Source: Arthrospira sp. PCC 9108 (lineage in GTDB: Bacteria > Cyanobacteriota > Cyanobacteriia > Cyanobacteriales > Microcoleaceae). Taken from it: a stretch of 64,000 nucleotides of DNA. The stretch is taken from contig CP066886.1 of assembly GCA_016745315.1 (NCBI GenBank), positions 2,852,501-2,916,500 on the forward strand. Reading direction: 5' to 3'. A model generated the notes under the pieces. It was not told the DNA's origin. It worked only from the letters and a program-made list of their open reading frames with translations, and did no database searches. The position numbers were made by a program, and so were the translations under genes. Below are positions 8,489-17,055 of the stretch, piece after piece (position 1 is the first letter of the stretch; each line of letters begins with the position of its first letter).

Positions 8489-9408
8489 GGTTCCATATGT
8501 TTAACTTTCAGAGAAGTCTAAAGATGCGGGGAAGTGGGTCATGCCCCGCAAAAGTTTACGAGGTTTCCATACGTTTAACTTTCAGAGAAGTCTAAAGACT
8601 GATAGCCAACTTGCGGAACTTTGTTTTAACAACATTGATCGTTTCCATACGTTTAACTTTCAGAGAAGTCTAAAGGATGACATCATCGTCGCATCGCTTG
8701 GAAATGACCCGTTTCCATACGTTTAACTTTCAGAGAAGTCTAAAGTGGGAAGCTACAATAGTTATCTCTCTGCGAAAGATGCTTTTAGTTTCCATACGTT
8801 TAACTTTCAGAGAAGTCTAAAGTAACCGTATGGGCTAAGGCTAATTATAGCCCATGGTTTCCATACGTTTAACTTTCAGAGAAGTCTAAAGAGCGGGGTC
8901 TGCCCCGCTAAAATTTACGAAATAAATAGGTTTCCATACGTTTAACTTTCAGAGAAGTCTAAAGTTTTCTCTCCTGTGGAGATGGCATCGGCTAACTATA
9001 GTCCGGTTTCCATACGTTTAACTTTCAGAGAAGTCTAAAGATTCTCCACCTTCCGCCTGGACCAGCGATAAAGGTTGGTTTCCATACGTTTAACTTTCAG
9101 AGAAGTCTAAAGAACTTTACAGTATCTAAACAGATGCTAGAAAATACCGTAGTTTCCATACGTTTAACTTTCAGAGAAGTCTAAAGTAGTACTGGTAACT
9201 ACTGCCATAGCGATCCAAACTACTGGCGTTTCCATACGTTTAACTTTCAGAGAAGTCTAAAGCAGAGCAAGGGCAGAAACCAGTGCCCAAGGAATGGACA
9301 GTTTCCATACGTTTAACTTTCAGAGAAGTCTAAAGTCTTGCCTGGCGGAAACCCAGGAGTAACCATCATTGATGTTTCCATACGTTTAACTTTCAGAGAA
9401 GTCTAAAG
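8489..9408 (-). CRISPR. CRISPR array 2, thirteen 35-nt repeats, twelve spacers
   Basis: Repeats start at 8489, 8563, 8641, 8711, 8788, 8857, 8930, 9006, 9078, 9152, 9228, 9301 and 9374. Each begins GTTTCCATACG and ends GAAGTCTAAAG on the plus strand. All are identical except the leftmost, which has two changes, consistent with a distal end on the left. Spacers are 34-43 nt. The leader on the right is shared with array 1, so crRNAs are transcribed leftward and end ATGGAAAC. Uniform repeats suggest recent activity, in contrast with the broken cas genes around it. Confidence 0.98.
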
Positions 9409-9600
9409 AGTGCCGGGTTGAAACCCTTGCTCTGACTGTACTCTAGCACTCAATTTTGTGGGGGTCAAGCAAACACCCAAATTATTGAGATATATTTGCA
9501 ATAATACCCCAATAAGAATAGCTGAAACTTAGACAGAGAAGGCTTTCCGGGGGTTTCAACGAAAGAATAAGGGTTTCAGCGATCGCCCGACCCCCACAAG
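9409..9600 (-). promoter_or_regulatory. Leader of CRISPR array 2 with promoter
   Basis: It is near-identical to the array 1 leader over the repeat-proximal 100 bp and similar beyond. On the minus strand TTGACC (9463-9468) and TAGAGT (9440-9445) are 17 bp apart and would drive the array. TGTGGGGGTC (9457-9466) and GACCCCCACA (9589-9598) form an inverted pair bounding the leader. The next gene, the CARF-HEPN remnant, ends at 9665. Confidence 0.82.
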
Positions 9601-9664
9601 ATTATTGCTCGCGATCCAAAATTTGCCCAACCCACTCCTTAAATTCCGAGTAAAGATAATAAGG

Positions 9665-11429
9665 TTAAATCGGATCGCCCGTTTCCTGATTCACCGTTAG
9701 ATAATCTTGTACATTTTGAAAGCCAGAAAGTGGCATCAACTCAACAACAAGGCGATAAATTTGGCTCATTTGTACTATAATATCTGTGGGTAAACAGGAA
9801 ACACGAACCGTATCTTTAATCTTCTGATTCCTTGGATTTTCTAAATCTTCAGAGCGCAAATCTTCCATCCGTTGTTTAGAGATTCCCTTTGCTCCATGAA
9901 TCAATAAATTGCGCTGTTCTGCCCAATAGTCAAGACTTTTTAGAGATGCGATCAATTTCTCTAAAGTCTCCGAACTCCCCTTTTTATCTTCAATTAAAGC
10001 CTCAACAAAATTTCGTTTGCTCCAGCGCCCTTGTAGTTTATAATTGCTTTCCTTTTTATTTTTATAAATTAGGGGGAAAGTTAGTGTTTGTTTTCTTCTC
10101 TATTTTGAGAAAAGTTTCACCCAGTTGAGTTTCTCGAATGTCATCCAACTTTAAAAACCAATCATTTTCATTTTTGGTCTTATCAAAATAACAGATAGTG
10201 TCTAAATTTTTTATACTTTGATATAAAATCTCCTCATAAAAAGCACTCATACTTCCTAAAAAATCAGCAATGCGCCCCAGTTTCCAAAACAGACAACATT
10301 GAGTATAAAGATTCAAAACCGATTCATAATTTACGCACAATCGAAAAGGATTACAATCGGAATCAAAGGGGAACCCTTGATAACTTTCGGGAGGAACTTT
10401 CAACACTCGCAATCCCGCATCGGCTCGATTAGCAGCCTCATAACTATCTAAATTCAAATAAGCAATAGACATTTCCAAAGCTGATACCGCCACACTCAAC
10501 CGATAGCGACTCCCGGAGATTTCAGCAATTCCAGACTTCTCCAAAGTTTCCAAAGTTTCTAAGCATCCGGTTAAAACTTCTCGCGCCCCGTCAAAATCCC
10601 AACGCGCCCATAGTTTCTTAACCGTTTGATATTTTTGAACCCGTTGATACTGCCAATAAGAAACCCGATAACAGTTTGATGTTTCCCCCTGCAAAAGCTT
10701 TTGAATCGAAAGTTGAGGTTCGAGGTAAATTTGATTGGCAATCTCAGAGGAAATCGCTTGAACCCGCAGGGCGGCTTGCATTTGGGGCGTACCCCCTTTC
10801 ACGCTAATAAAAATTCCCTCATCGGGGTCTAAAACTTTAAAAAAATTATAATATTATCCGAATAAACCATCTTGATCAATCGGAGAAATAAGTTGAGGAA
10901 TTACAACTTTATGCAGATTAATTTTATTGTTAAACTCCCGCTCTAACCAAGAATTTAAAACCTCAAAAAGATAAATCGTATCGGAATCAGCCCCTTGATT
11001 TTTCTCACCGTTTACTTCTCGCAATTGGTCGGTCAAAAAAATATAAATATCTCGAACAGAAGCTTCAACAGCCTCTTTAACCACACCCCAAAGACGACCC
11101 GGACGAATGCAGTCGTGCCACTCCTGGGGACTCTCGGTATATTTTTCCCACAGGCACTTTGTTAACTCTCGAAAAGTGTTAACTTTCCAGATTTGATAAT
11201 ATTGTTCTTTAACCAATTGATAGCGCTTTTGCCAAACCAATAATTCCCCCGTACTCAATTGGCTTTCAGCTTCCTTCAGATTAGGTTCATTGCGATCAAA
11301 CCCGACGGGAAGGAAATAGTCTTGTTGTAAATCTTTATCGCTTGTGGAAGTTTCTAGTTGAATCTGTTTCAGGGGTTCGTTGAACTTCAAAGCCAGGTCA
11401 GACGTACCAATATTAGCAATCAGAATCGT
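9665..11429 (-). pseudogene. CARF-HEPN ribonuclease (Csm6/Csx1-like), two disruptions
   Basis: The start MTILIANIGTSDLALK (ATG 11429, or 11441) is a CARF beta-strand with GTS motif. The frame meets TAA 10854-10856 but continues in the same frame through SVKGGTPQMQAALRVQ, the GGTP ligand-site motif. Near 10076-10080 a C-run of one base too many shifts the frame; the last part (10070-9665) contains RNLLIHGAKG, a HEPN R-x4-H active site. Repaired, it is about 590 residues. Such proteins are activated by cyclic oligoadenylate from Cas10 and cleave RNA nonspecifically. It lies downstream of the cmr genes. Confidence 0.8.
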
Positions 11430-11512
11430 CATCCTTTCCATCCTCCGTCGTTATTAACAGCTTAACCACCCGACACAGATTCGCACAAGCGTTTCATGCG
11501 ATTGACGAAAAA

Positions 11513-11647
11513 TTAAACCAGTCGGCGATCGCCATCAGCACCCAAACAGGGAACCATTCCATCCTCACACTTCCACCCAACCTGACGGGTTCCCAGGGTA
11601 ATAATAAGGGTATCGAGGCGATTCAATTCAACTAAAGTTGTTTTCAT
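11513..11647 (-). pseudogene. Amino-terminal remnant of a second CARF-like protein
   Basis: A 44-codon frame starts at ATG 11645-11647 and ends TAA 11513-11515. It reads TLIITLGTRQVGW, then DGDRRLV, resembling the first strand and GT motif of a CARF domain. The rest of the gene is absent. It sits directly upstream of the CARF-HEPN gene, suggesting that two ancillary effectors once existed or that a duplicated copy was deleted. Confidence 0.4.
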
Positions 11648-11682
11648 AAATGACAAAAATTGAGAATATCAAGATAAAAAAG

Positions 11683-12342
11683 TTAAGTGTCAGAAGCCAG
11701 AGAAATTTGAATCAATTTCTTTAAGACTTTGAGAACATCAGACAAATTATTCTGACGATTGTTGATGCCAAACAAATCAGACGTTGCGTATTGCGGGTGT
11801 TCAGTTTGAATTAATTTCAGAAATAGAAAACTTCCCCCATTTGTGATTAATCCAAAACTGGGTTGATGAGAATTGGGATTAGCCAGCATATATGCTAAGA
11901 TTTGAGCAAGTCCGGCTTCGACTGAGAGTTTAGCTTGTTTAGATTCAATAACCATCACCCAAACTTGATTTTTTAAGACTAAAGTATCTATATTTCCCTT
12001 GACAATCAATTCAGAATCCTCTGATATTGCGGATATTTCAACACTTTTTTCGGCTCTAATGTTAAATGGAGATTGATAGAAACGACCAATAAATAGTAAG
12101 GGAGAAACCACAGTTAAGTTAATCGGTTTTTCTAGTAATGGCGGTTGTTTGATTAAATTTGAATAACCTGCTTTAATTTCTTCTAGGAGTTGAACTTCCC
12201 AGTCATTGAGTTCAGGTAAATCAATTCTCCACTCCCAAAAGAAGTTATCATCCTCAACACATTCAAGCTGAAAATGAGTTTCCAACTGTTCTAAAGTAAT
12301 ATCCTTCGGCGCTAAAACTTGAACCATAAGATGTTCTCCCAA
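11683..12342 (-). CDS. PD-(D/E)XK-type nuclease-like protein
   Basis: The 219-residue product probably starts at ATG 12327 (MVQVLAPKDITLEQLE). The central part has GNIDTLVLKNQVWVMVIESKQ: an Asp followed about 15 residues later by E-S-K, the PD-(D/E)XK core. A helix with QILAYML follows. The family resembles cyanobacterial proteins annotated as restriction endonuclease subunit R-like, often without partner subunits. It is placed in the cmr operon between cmr6/1 and the CARF gene with the same orientation. A role as a CRISPR ancillary nuclease is inference. Confidence 0.65.
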   Translation of the reverse strand: MGEHLMVQVLAPKDITLEQLETHFQLECVEDDNFFWEWRIDLPELNDWEVQLLEEIKAGYSNLIKQPPLLEKPINLTVVSPLLFIGRFYQSPFNIRAEKSVEISAISEDSELIVKGNIDTLVLKNQVWVMVIESKQAKLSVEAGLAQILAYMLANPNSHQPSFGLITNGGSFLFLKLIQTEHPQYATSDLFGINNRQNNLSDVLKVLKKLIQISLASDT

Positions 12343-12388
12343 TTATTTATACTAATTCTATCTTTGGTAGATACTGCAGAAGATTAAA

Positions 12389-14358
12389 CTATTCTTGGAG
12401 AGGCCATATTTGCCAATAGCTATTTCTGTTTGTATTGCTTCGGAGGCGGTTTAAATATTCACGGCGGGGGTTTTCTGTTGCTCCAAAAACCGTTACAACT
12501 TGATAATCTCCTAAATCGGCAATCCCAACGGGAGAGGGCTTAACATGACCCGAAACTTGACCGCAGAGATTCCCGTCATAGTTAAGATTTCCGCGTCTAT
12601 CTTCTACTTTTAAATCTTTGCTATGCAAAACAGCCAAAGCATAAGGTTTTCCAAAATCTTCTTTCCCTGAACAGACGATAATTCTACAATTTCTATCAAC
12701 TGCTTCCGTCCACTGTTACCGGCGTACTTGACCAATATTTCGAGGTTGACGGTAATTCATTTGATTTCTGGTAAGCTGAGATAAAGTCTGATAAAATTGC
12801 TCTAGCTTTTGCTGAAATTTTCGTTGAAAAGCTTGTATATTATCAGGAAGTTCCCAAAGTTGTTCATCACTATCAATATAAAATGTTGAACCTCGATACC
12901 AGGGAGCGCGATCGCGATTGTGCCTGGAATAACACGGACGTCTGGCACCCTGACCAATTCCTCCTAAATGAAACATCATCCAAGTGAGAGATTCAAAGAG
13001 TTTGTGAATTGGTATATTTTGGTTTGTGGGCGCTTCGGGAGAATAAGATAATATTAACGTTCCGACTTGTTCGCCGCAATCATCATCTTTTCCGTTAAAG
13101 TTTGGTCGGGGTTCCCGTTGAGTAACCTTGCCATCTTGAATATCAACTCTAACCCAACCAAATGTTTTAGGATTAATCCCTCCGAATAATTGGGCTTCCC
13201 ATATTTGAACGGTATCAACATCCAAAACACCTAATGAAAAAGCTCGAAACCAATAACGCAACATTGATTTAAACGCAATTGGGCGCACTTCTGCATCGGC
13301 TTGCCCTCTCATTTGCCAATCGTTTCGGTGTTCATTCCAATTCCACTGAGTAAATTTTTGTCGTCCGTGAATGAGTTGACCTTCCCAAGAAAACTCGACT
13401 CGCAAAAATTCATTGGAGGAACGACTAGAACCCGCCCGAATTAATTCCCCATAACCCGAATTAACCTGAGAACCTATTCCGGCTTTTAGCCCTGCTGTTA
13501 ACCAGCCTTTTACTTTGTGCAAAATCGTCGGGTCGTCACAGTGGCTTGCCAACTTTAACCCGATTAAAAAGGTGGGTTCTCTCCGAGATAAAAACTGGTT
13601 GGGATTGGGATTATATTCGAGTTCGTTATTGTTGTCCCATTTCCAAATATTGTTTGCCATATCCATCTGTAAACCCATTTGATTGGGTAATGGATAAGCA
13701 TCTAGAAAGATAACTTTTCCACTGCGATGGGGTTTCTCAGCTTCCCAAGAACCAAAGCAAAGTAAGGTGCTATTTTCTTCTCGGCTTCTTGCCACTCAAT
13801 CTTATCCCGCTTCATTATTTCTCGAATGGCTTGAGTTCTCGCAACACCTCGCAGGGTTGAAGATGGAATATAGGGCATTCCCAAAGCATCAAAAGCGGGT
13901 AACAAAATACTTTCTGGCTCTCGATATCCACTAACCCGAATTCGCCAGGAACACCTAACCTGAAAACAATTATCTTTTCCTGCTATTAATTTAGTTCTTT
14001 CTGTAAGTAGACTGAGACGTTTATTGTAGTTAGCTGAGTCTTCAGCCATTGGCAAAATTTGAGTTTTGGTTCCATCTTTTTGAGGATGATCCGGCGATCG
14101 CATCCACCGCATATATTCAACAAAACTAGCATTATCATCAGGTTCGGGTTCATTCTCTGAGTCTAGCCAGGGAGAGGGCTGCGGAGGGCGATTATCCCCA
14201 TTACCGCCACCATTTCTCCCCCGGTTTCCGCCACCATTTCCAGGTCTGCGAGGGGCGTTTCCGCCTCTATTGGGTCGGTTTTGTTGAGGATTCGGTCTTG
14301 GGGTCGCATTCGGTCTTGAATTTGCTTTATTGGGAGGTTTAGGACCTTCAAATACCAT
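12389..14358 (-). pseudogene. cmr6: Cmr6-Cmr1-like RAMP fusion, one frameshift and one in-frame stop
   Basis: From ATG 14358 (MVFEGPKPPNK) a disordered Asn/Gly/Arg/Pro-rich stretch of about 60 residues precedes a Cmr6-like RAMP domain (YIPSSTLRGVARTQAIREIM). Near 13752 one base is missing, and the frame resumes as EAEKPHRSGKVIFLDAYPLP. A second domain contains GRQKF and RPIAFKSMLRYWFRAFS, the Cmr1 signature R..xxKGxLRxWWRA. TAA 12716-12718 interrupts it, and the same frame continues (QWTEAVDRNCRIIV) to 12389. Repaired, it is about 656 residues. Both RAMPs would sit in the Cmr effector. Confidence 0.8.
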
Positions 14359-14362
14359 TAGA

Positions 14363-14758
14363 TTATTCCTCTCCTTTAATATCGTGATAAATTGCGTTAG
14401 CCCAGAATGCAAATTCTTGAGATAATGCCAAACCTAAACCAGTCAAGCCCAGATATTCTTCTGTTCCGAGATTTTTTAGGGTTTCTAAACCCTGATCACC
14501 GATTAAATTTTGAACATCAGACAGAGTTTGCAAGCATTGGAAATACTGACGAACAACATCCTTTTTTCCATCTTGACTCAAAGCTTTTTCTTCAGCTTTT
14601 AACCGCATCATACCCCAAGTGGAAAGATAGGTATAAAGTTCTACAGCTTGACTTTTTTGTTCTTTGAGACGAGTATCATTTCCATTATATTGCGATCGCA
14701 ATCCAGACAAAGCATCATAAACGGGTGTTGCCATCGTGCGAGGGTCGAAAACCATCAT
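14363..14758 (-). CDS. cmr5: Cmr5, small subunit of the type III-B effector
   Basis: This 131-residue, mostly helical protein (ATG 14758 or 14755) fits the Cmr5/Csm2 small-subunit class in size and position. It has SGLRSQYNGNDTRLKEQKSQ near the front and GTEEYLGLTGLGLALSQEF late. It lies between cmr4 and cmr6/1, ending 4 bp before the cmr6/1 ATG. Cmr5 forms the inner filament against the Cmr4 backbone. It is one of the few cas genes here with an intact frame. Confidence 0.9.
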   Translation of the reverse strand: MMVFDPRTMATPVYDALSGLRSQYNGNDTRLKEQKSQAVELYTYLSTWGMMRLKAEEKALSQDGKKDVVRQYFQCLQTLSDVQNLIGDQGLETLKNLGTEEYLGLTGLGLALSQEFAFWANAIYHDIKGEE

Positions 14759-14773
14759 AATTATTACTCCTGA

Positions 14774-15562
14774 TTATGAATCTAACCACTGTTTAACAAA
14801 ACCACGACCTAAACTTTCCTGACCTCCAATTTGCAAGAGTTCGTGACTGTGAATTAACTGTTTAAAATCGGAATTGGACTGTTCTGCTGTTCCGTTAGCT
14901 TTTGCTGTCAAACCCCAAGGAAAATACATCAGTGTATCGGGACGAATAGCTTCTTCATAGCGGAAACCACCATCAACAGATTTATGTTGATCGAGTTTAA
15001 TTTTAACCTGTCGCCACAGACTCATTTGAATCAAAGTTGAACAGTGTTGGTCGGGCAAAATCAAAACCCTTTCAATCATTTGAGTTTGTGTATGTTCGGG
15101 CATAAAATGCTCCCAATCACTCCAATCCCGCAAATGATTCGGTTTGATAATGGCATCTTTTAAATAAATAGGTTTATCAGTGTCTAAATTGGTGCTGTAA
15201 GCTTCGGGAATCTCTGGTAAACTTTCCTGAAAACGTCCCCAACGCCGCAATAACATCGGAGAACTAATCCAAACAATACCGTGACTCAGAGATGGGACGG
15301 GTAGCCAAAGAAGCGAACCATCGCCGATCCAAATATCCCCCTGTTCGAGTGTAGAAGATTCTTCCAAAGTTGTCCCAAAAAGTCGATTTCTTTTGGTTGT
15401 GTCTCCCTCACTAGCGCGTATCCGACCCCGAATGCTACTGGATGGAAGATAGGGTAAATTGGTATGAGACTCACGAGAAATTCCGAGTAAGTTTCCCTCT
15501 TGAGTAGTGCCGCCCGTATGCAAGGGAGACAGTAAATAAAGGTAAGCGTAATTGTAAGTAAT
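14774..15562 (-). CDS. cmr4: Cmr4, backbone RAMP of the type III-B effector; start codon apparently lost
   Basis: The frame carries YLYLLSPLHTGGTTQEGN and LPYLPSSSIRGRIRAS, the classic Cmr4 opening, and ends with a glycine-rich GGQESLGRGFVK loop. Cmr4 forms the helical backbone and cleaves target RNA every six nucleotides. The expected start (ITYNYAYLYLL) is ATT at 15560-15562, with TAA a few codons upstream; the first standard start is TTG 15523, which would remove strand one. So an ATG-to-ATT change is likely. A truncated second Cmr4 copy precedes it. Confidence 0.85.
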   Translation of the reverse strand: MTYNYAYLYLLSPLHTGGTTQEGNLLGISRESHTNLPYLPSSSIRGRIRASEGDTTKRNRLFGTTLEESSTLEQGDIWIGDGSLLWLPVPSLSHGIVWISSPMLLRRWGRFQESLPEIPEAYSTNLDTDKPIYLKDAIIKPNHLRDWSDWEHFMPEHTQTQMIERVLILPDQHCSTLIQMSLWRQVKIKLDQHKSVDGGFRYEEAIRPDTLMYFPWGLTAKANGTAEQSNSDFKQLIHSHELLQIGGQESLGRGFVKQWLDS

Positions 15563-15585
15563 TAGTTTTTATCTTAATAAGAAAT

Positions 15586-15896
15586 TTACAATAATTCTGA
15601 ATAGCTAAGTTGTCGCCAATGATGAACTTTACCGCTAGTTTCTTGGTCTTGAAACATGGTTTGCGGTTGGTTCAAGTAATACAAACTTCCGGTTTTTCCT
15701 CGTTTAACGTCTGCCAACCAATATAATCTTTCAGCCCGACACTGGCTCGCCACCCTCCGCGTATGGTACTAGAAGGCAAATAGGGCAAATCTGTATGAGT
15801 TTCCCGATCAATACCGACAACATTTCCTTCCTGGGAAGTTCCTCCAGTATGCAAAGGTGATAAAAGGTACAAATAAACAAGATAGCTGTTATTCAT
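15586..15896 (-). pseudogene. Truncated tandem copy of Cmr4 with an unidentified tail
   Basis: ATG 15894-15896 overlaps the cmr3 stop (ATGA) and reads NNSYLVYLYLLSPLHTGG then LPYLPSSTIRGGWRAS, clearly a Cmr4 amino end. After about 55 residues homology ends. In another frame the sequence continues DVKRGKTGSLYYLNQPQTM to TAA 15586-15588, a tail I do not recognise. This is either an older cmr4 duplicated and truncated, or the original cmr4 displaced by an insertion. Confidence 0.7.
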
Positions 15897-17055
15897 CGTT
15901 GTCCCCAAAGTAATTTTCCATAATTGAGTTTGCGAAAGGTTTCCCACCAAGGTTTATCTTGAGTGATTGGGAGCAAATGACCGAAAGTTGATTGTAAACG
16001 GGTCAATTGAATAGATTTAGAATTGAATAAATACACTGTTCCAGGCGGAGCAAAAGCATATTGGGGTTGCAAGGCAAAGGATTTTTCTTCTAATTCTTCT
16101 AACCCGTTTTTTGTGCGAACCTTGCGGCGATTTTTTTTGGCAACTCCGCCCCACCACAATTGGCGATCGCCCACACACCCCAATAAGCAGTCCCGCCAAG
16201 CCTGGGGATAAAGACCATAGACCTGTTCTGCCGTTTCTGCAAGTCCAGGGGTGAGGAGGTAGGCAAACAGTCCCGGTTCGAGAACATCCGGTAATGCTTG
16301 CTTCCACAGTAAATTCAGGCAGTCTAACCCGTCAGTATCATTTTCAGTAGCTTTCAGCTTGGAAACAATAGCGCGATGTCCTTCCCTACCCAAGCGCACC
16401 ACAAAAGGTTCATCCGGCAACCCTAGCAACTGCACCCTCGCAACCAAACTCCACCCCGGTTTGAGGCGTGTTGCGACTTCAGTAAAAAAGCCCTCCTCAT
16501 CCTGAACCTGTCGGGTGCCGTCTTCGATGTGAGTATGGGGGAGAACCTGAATATCCCAGGGGTTATCGGTAAAATTATCAGCAGCAAAATCCGAATTTCC
16601 ACACAAGTAGGCAGATAAAGCAGAAGCTTTCATCCAGGGTTTGGGTGGACCCGAAACATATTCCTCACCGTTGAGTGAGGGCGTAACCATTGGCGGTAAA
16701 CTCTCTTGGGAATAACAGACTGACTCCCACGACTCCAGAGTTTCACAAGGCACCAACCGCGTGAGTCGCCGCCAACTTTCTGTTCTTTCGTTGGGCAAAT
16801 CATCTTTTGTTCGCCGCTTCACCCCGATCAAATCTTTGGGAGTTGGCAACCAAAGGGTATTGTCTCCATCTAATAAAAATACCCCCAAAAATTCGGGATG
16901 GGGTTGGGCGGTAGGGGTTGCCGTTCGCAAAGCCTGAAAGACTACACTGGGCATAGGCGGAAACTCTCCTTTAGCCCGTGCGCCTTCCCCTGGACTGAAG
17001 GGCTTGGCTTCCCGAAATAGTAGAACATCTAGGGGTCAATCTTATACCAATCCAT
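15893..17055 (-). pseudogene. cmr3: Cmr3, frameshifted near the amino end
   Basis: ATG 17053-17055 directly follows the cas10 stop and reads MDWYKIDP before TAG. The next frame continues PLDVLLFREAKPFSPGEGAR, the Cmr3 hallmark, into a long ORF (MPSVVFQALRTATP) ending at 15893. One extra G in the GGGG run at 17032-17035 repairs it to about 387 residues. Cmr3 binds the crRNA 5' handle and contacts Cas10. The break lies in a homopolymer and may be a sequencing error; otherwise the ORF from 16954 lacks the handle-binding amino end. Confidence 0.85.
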
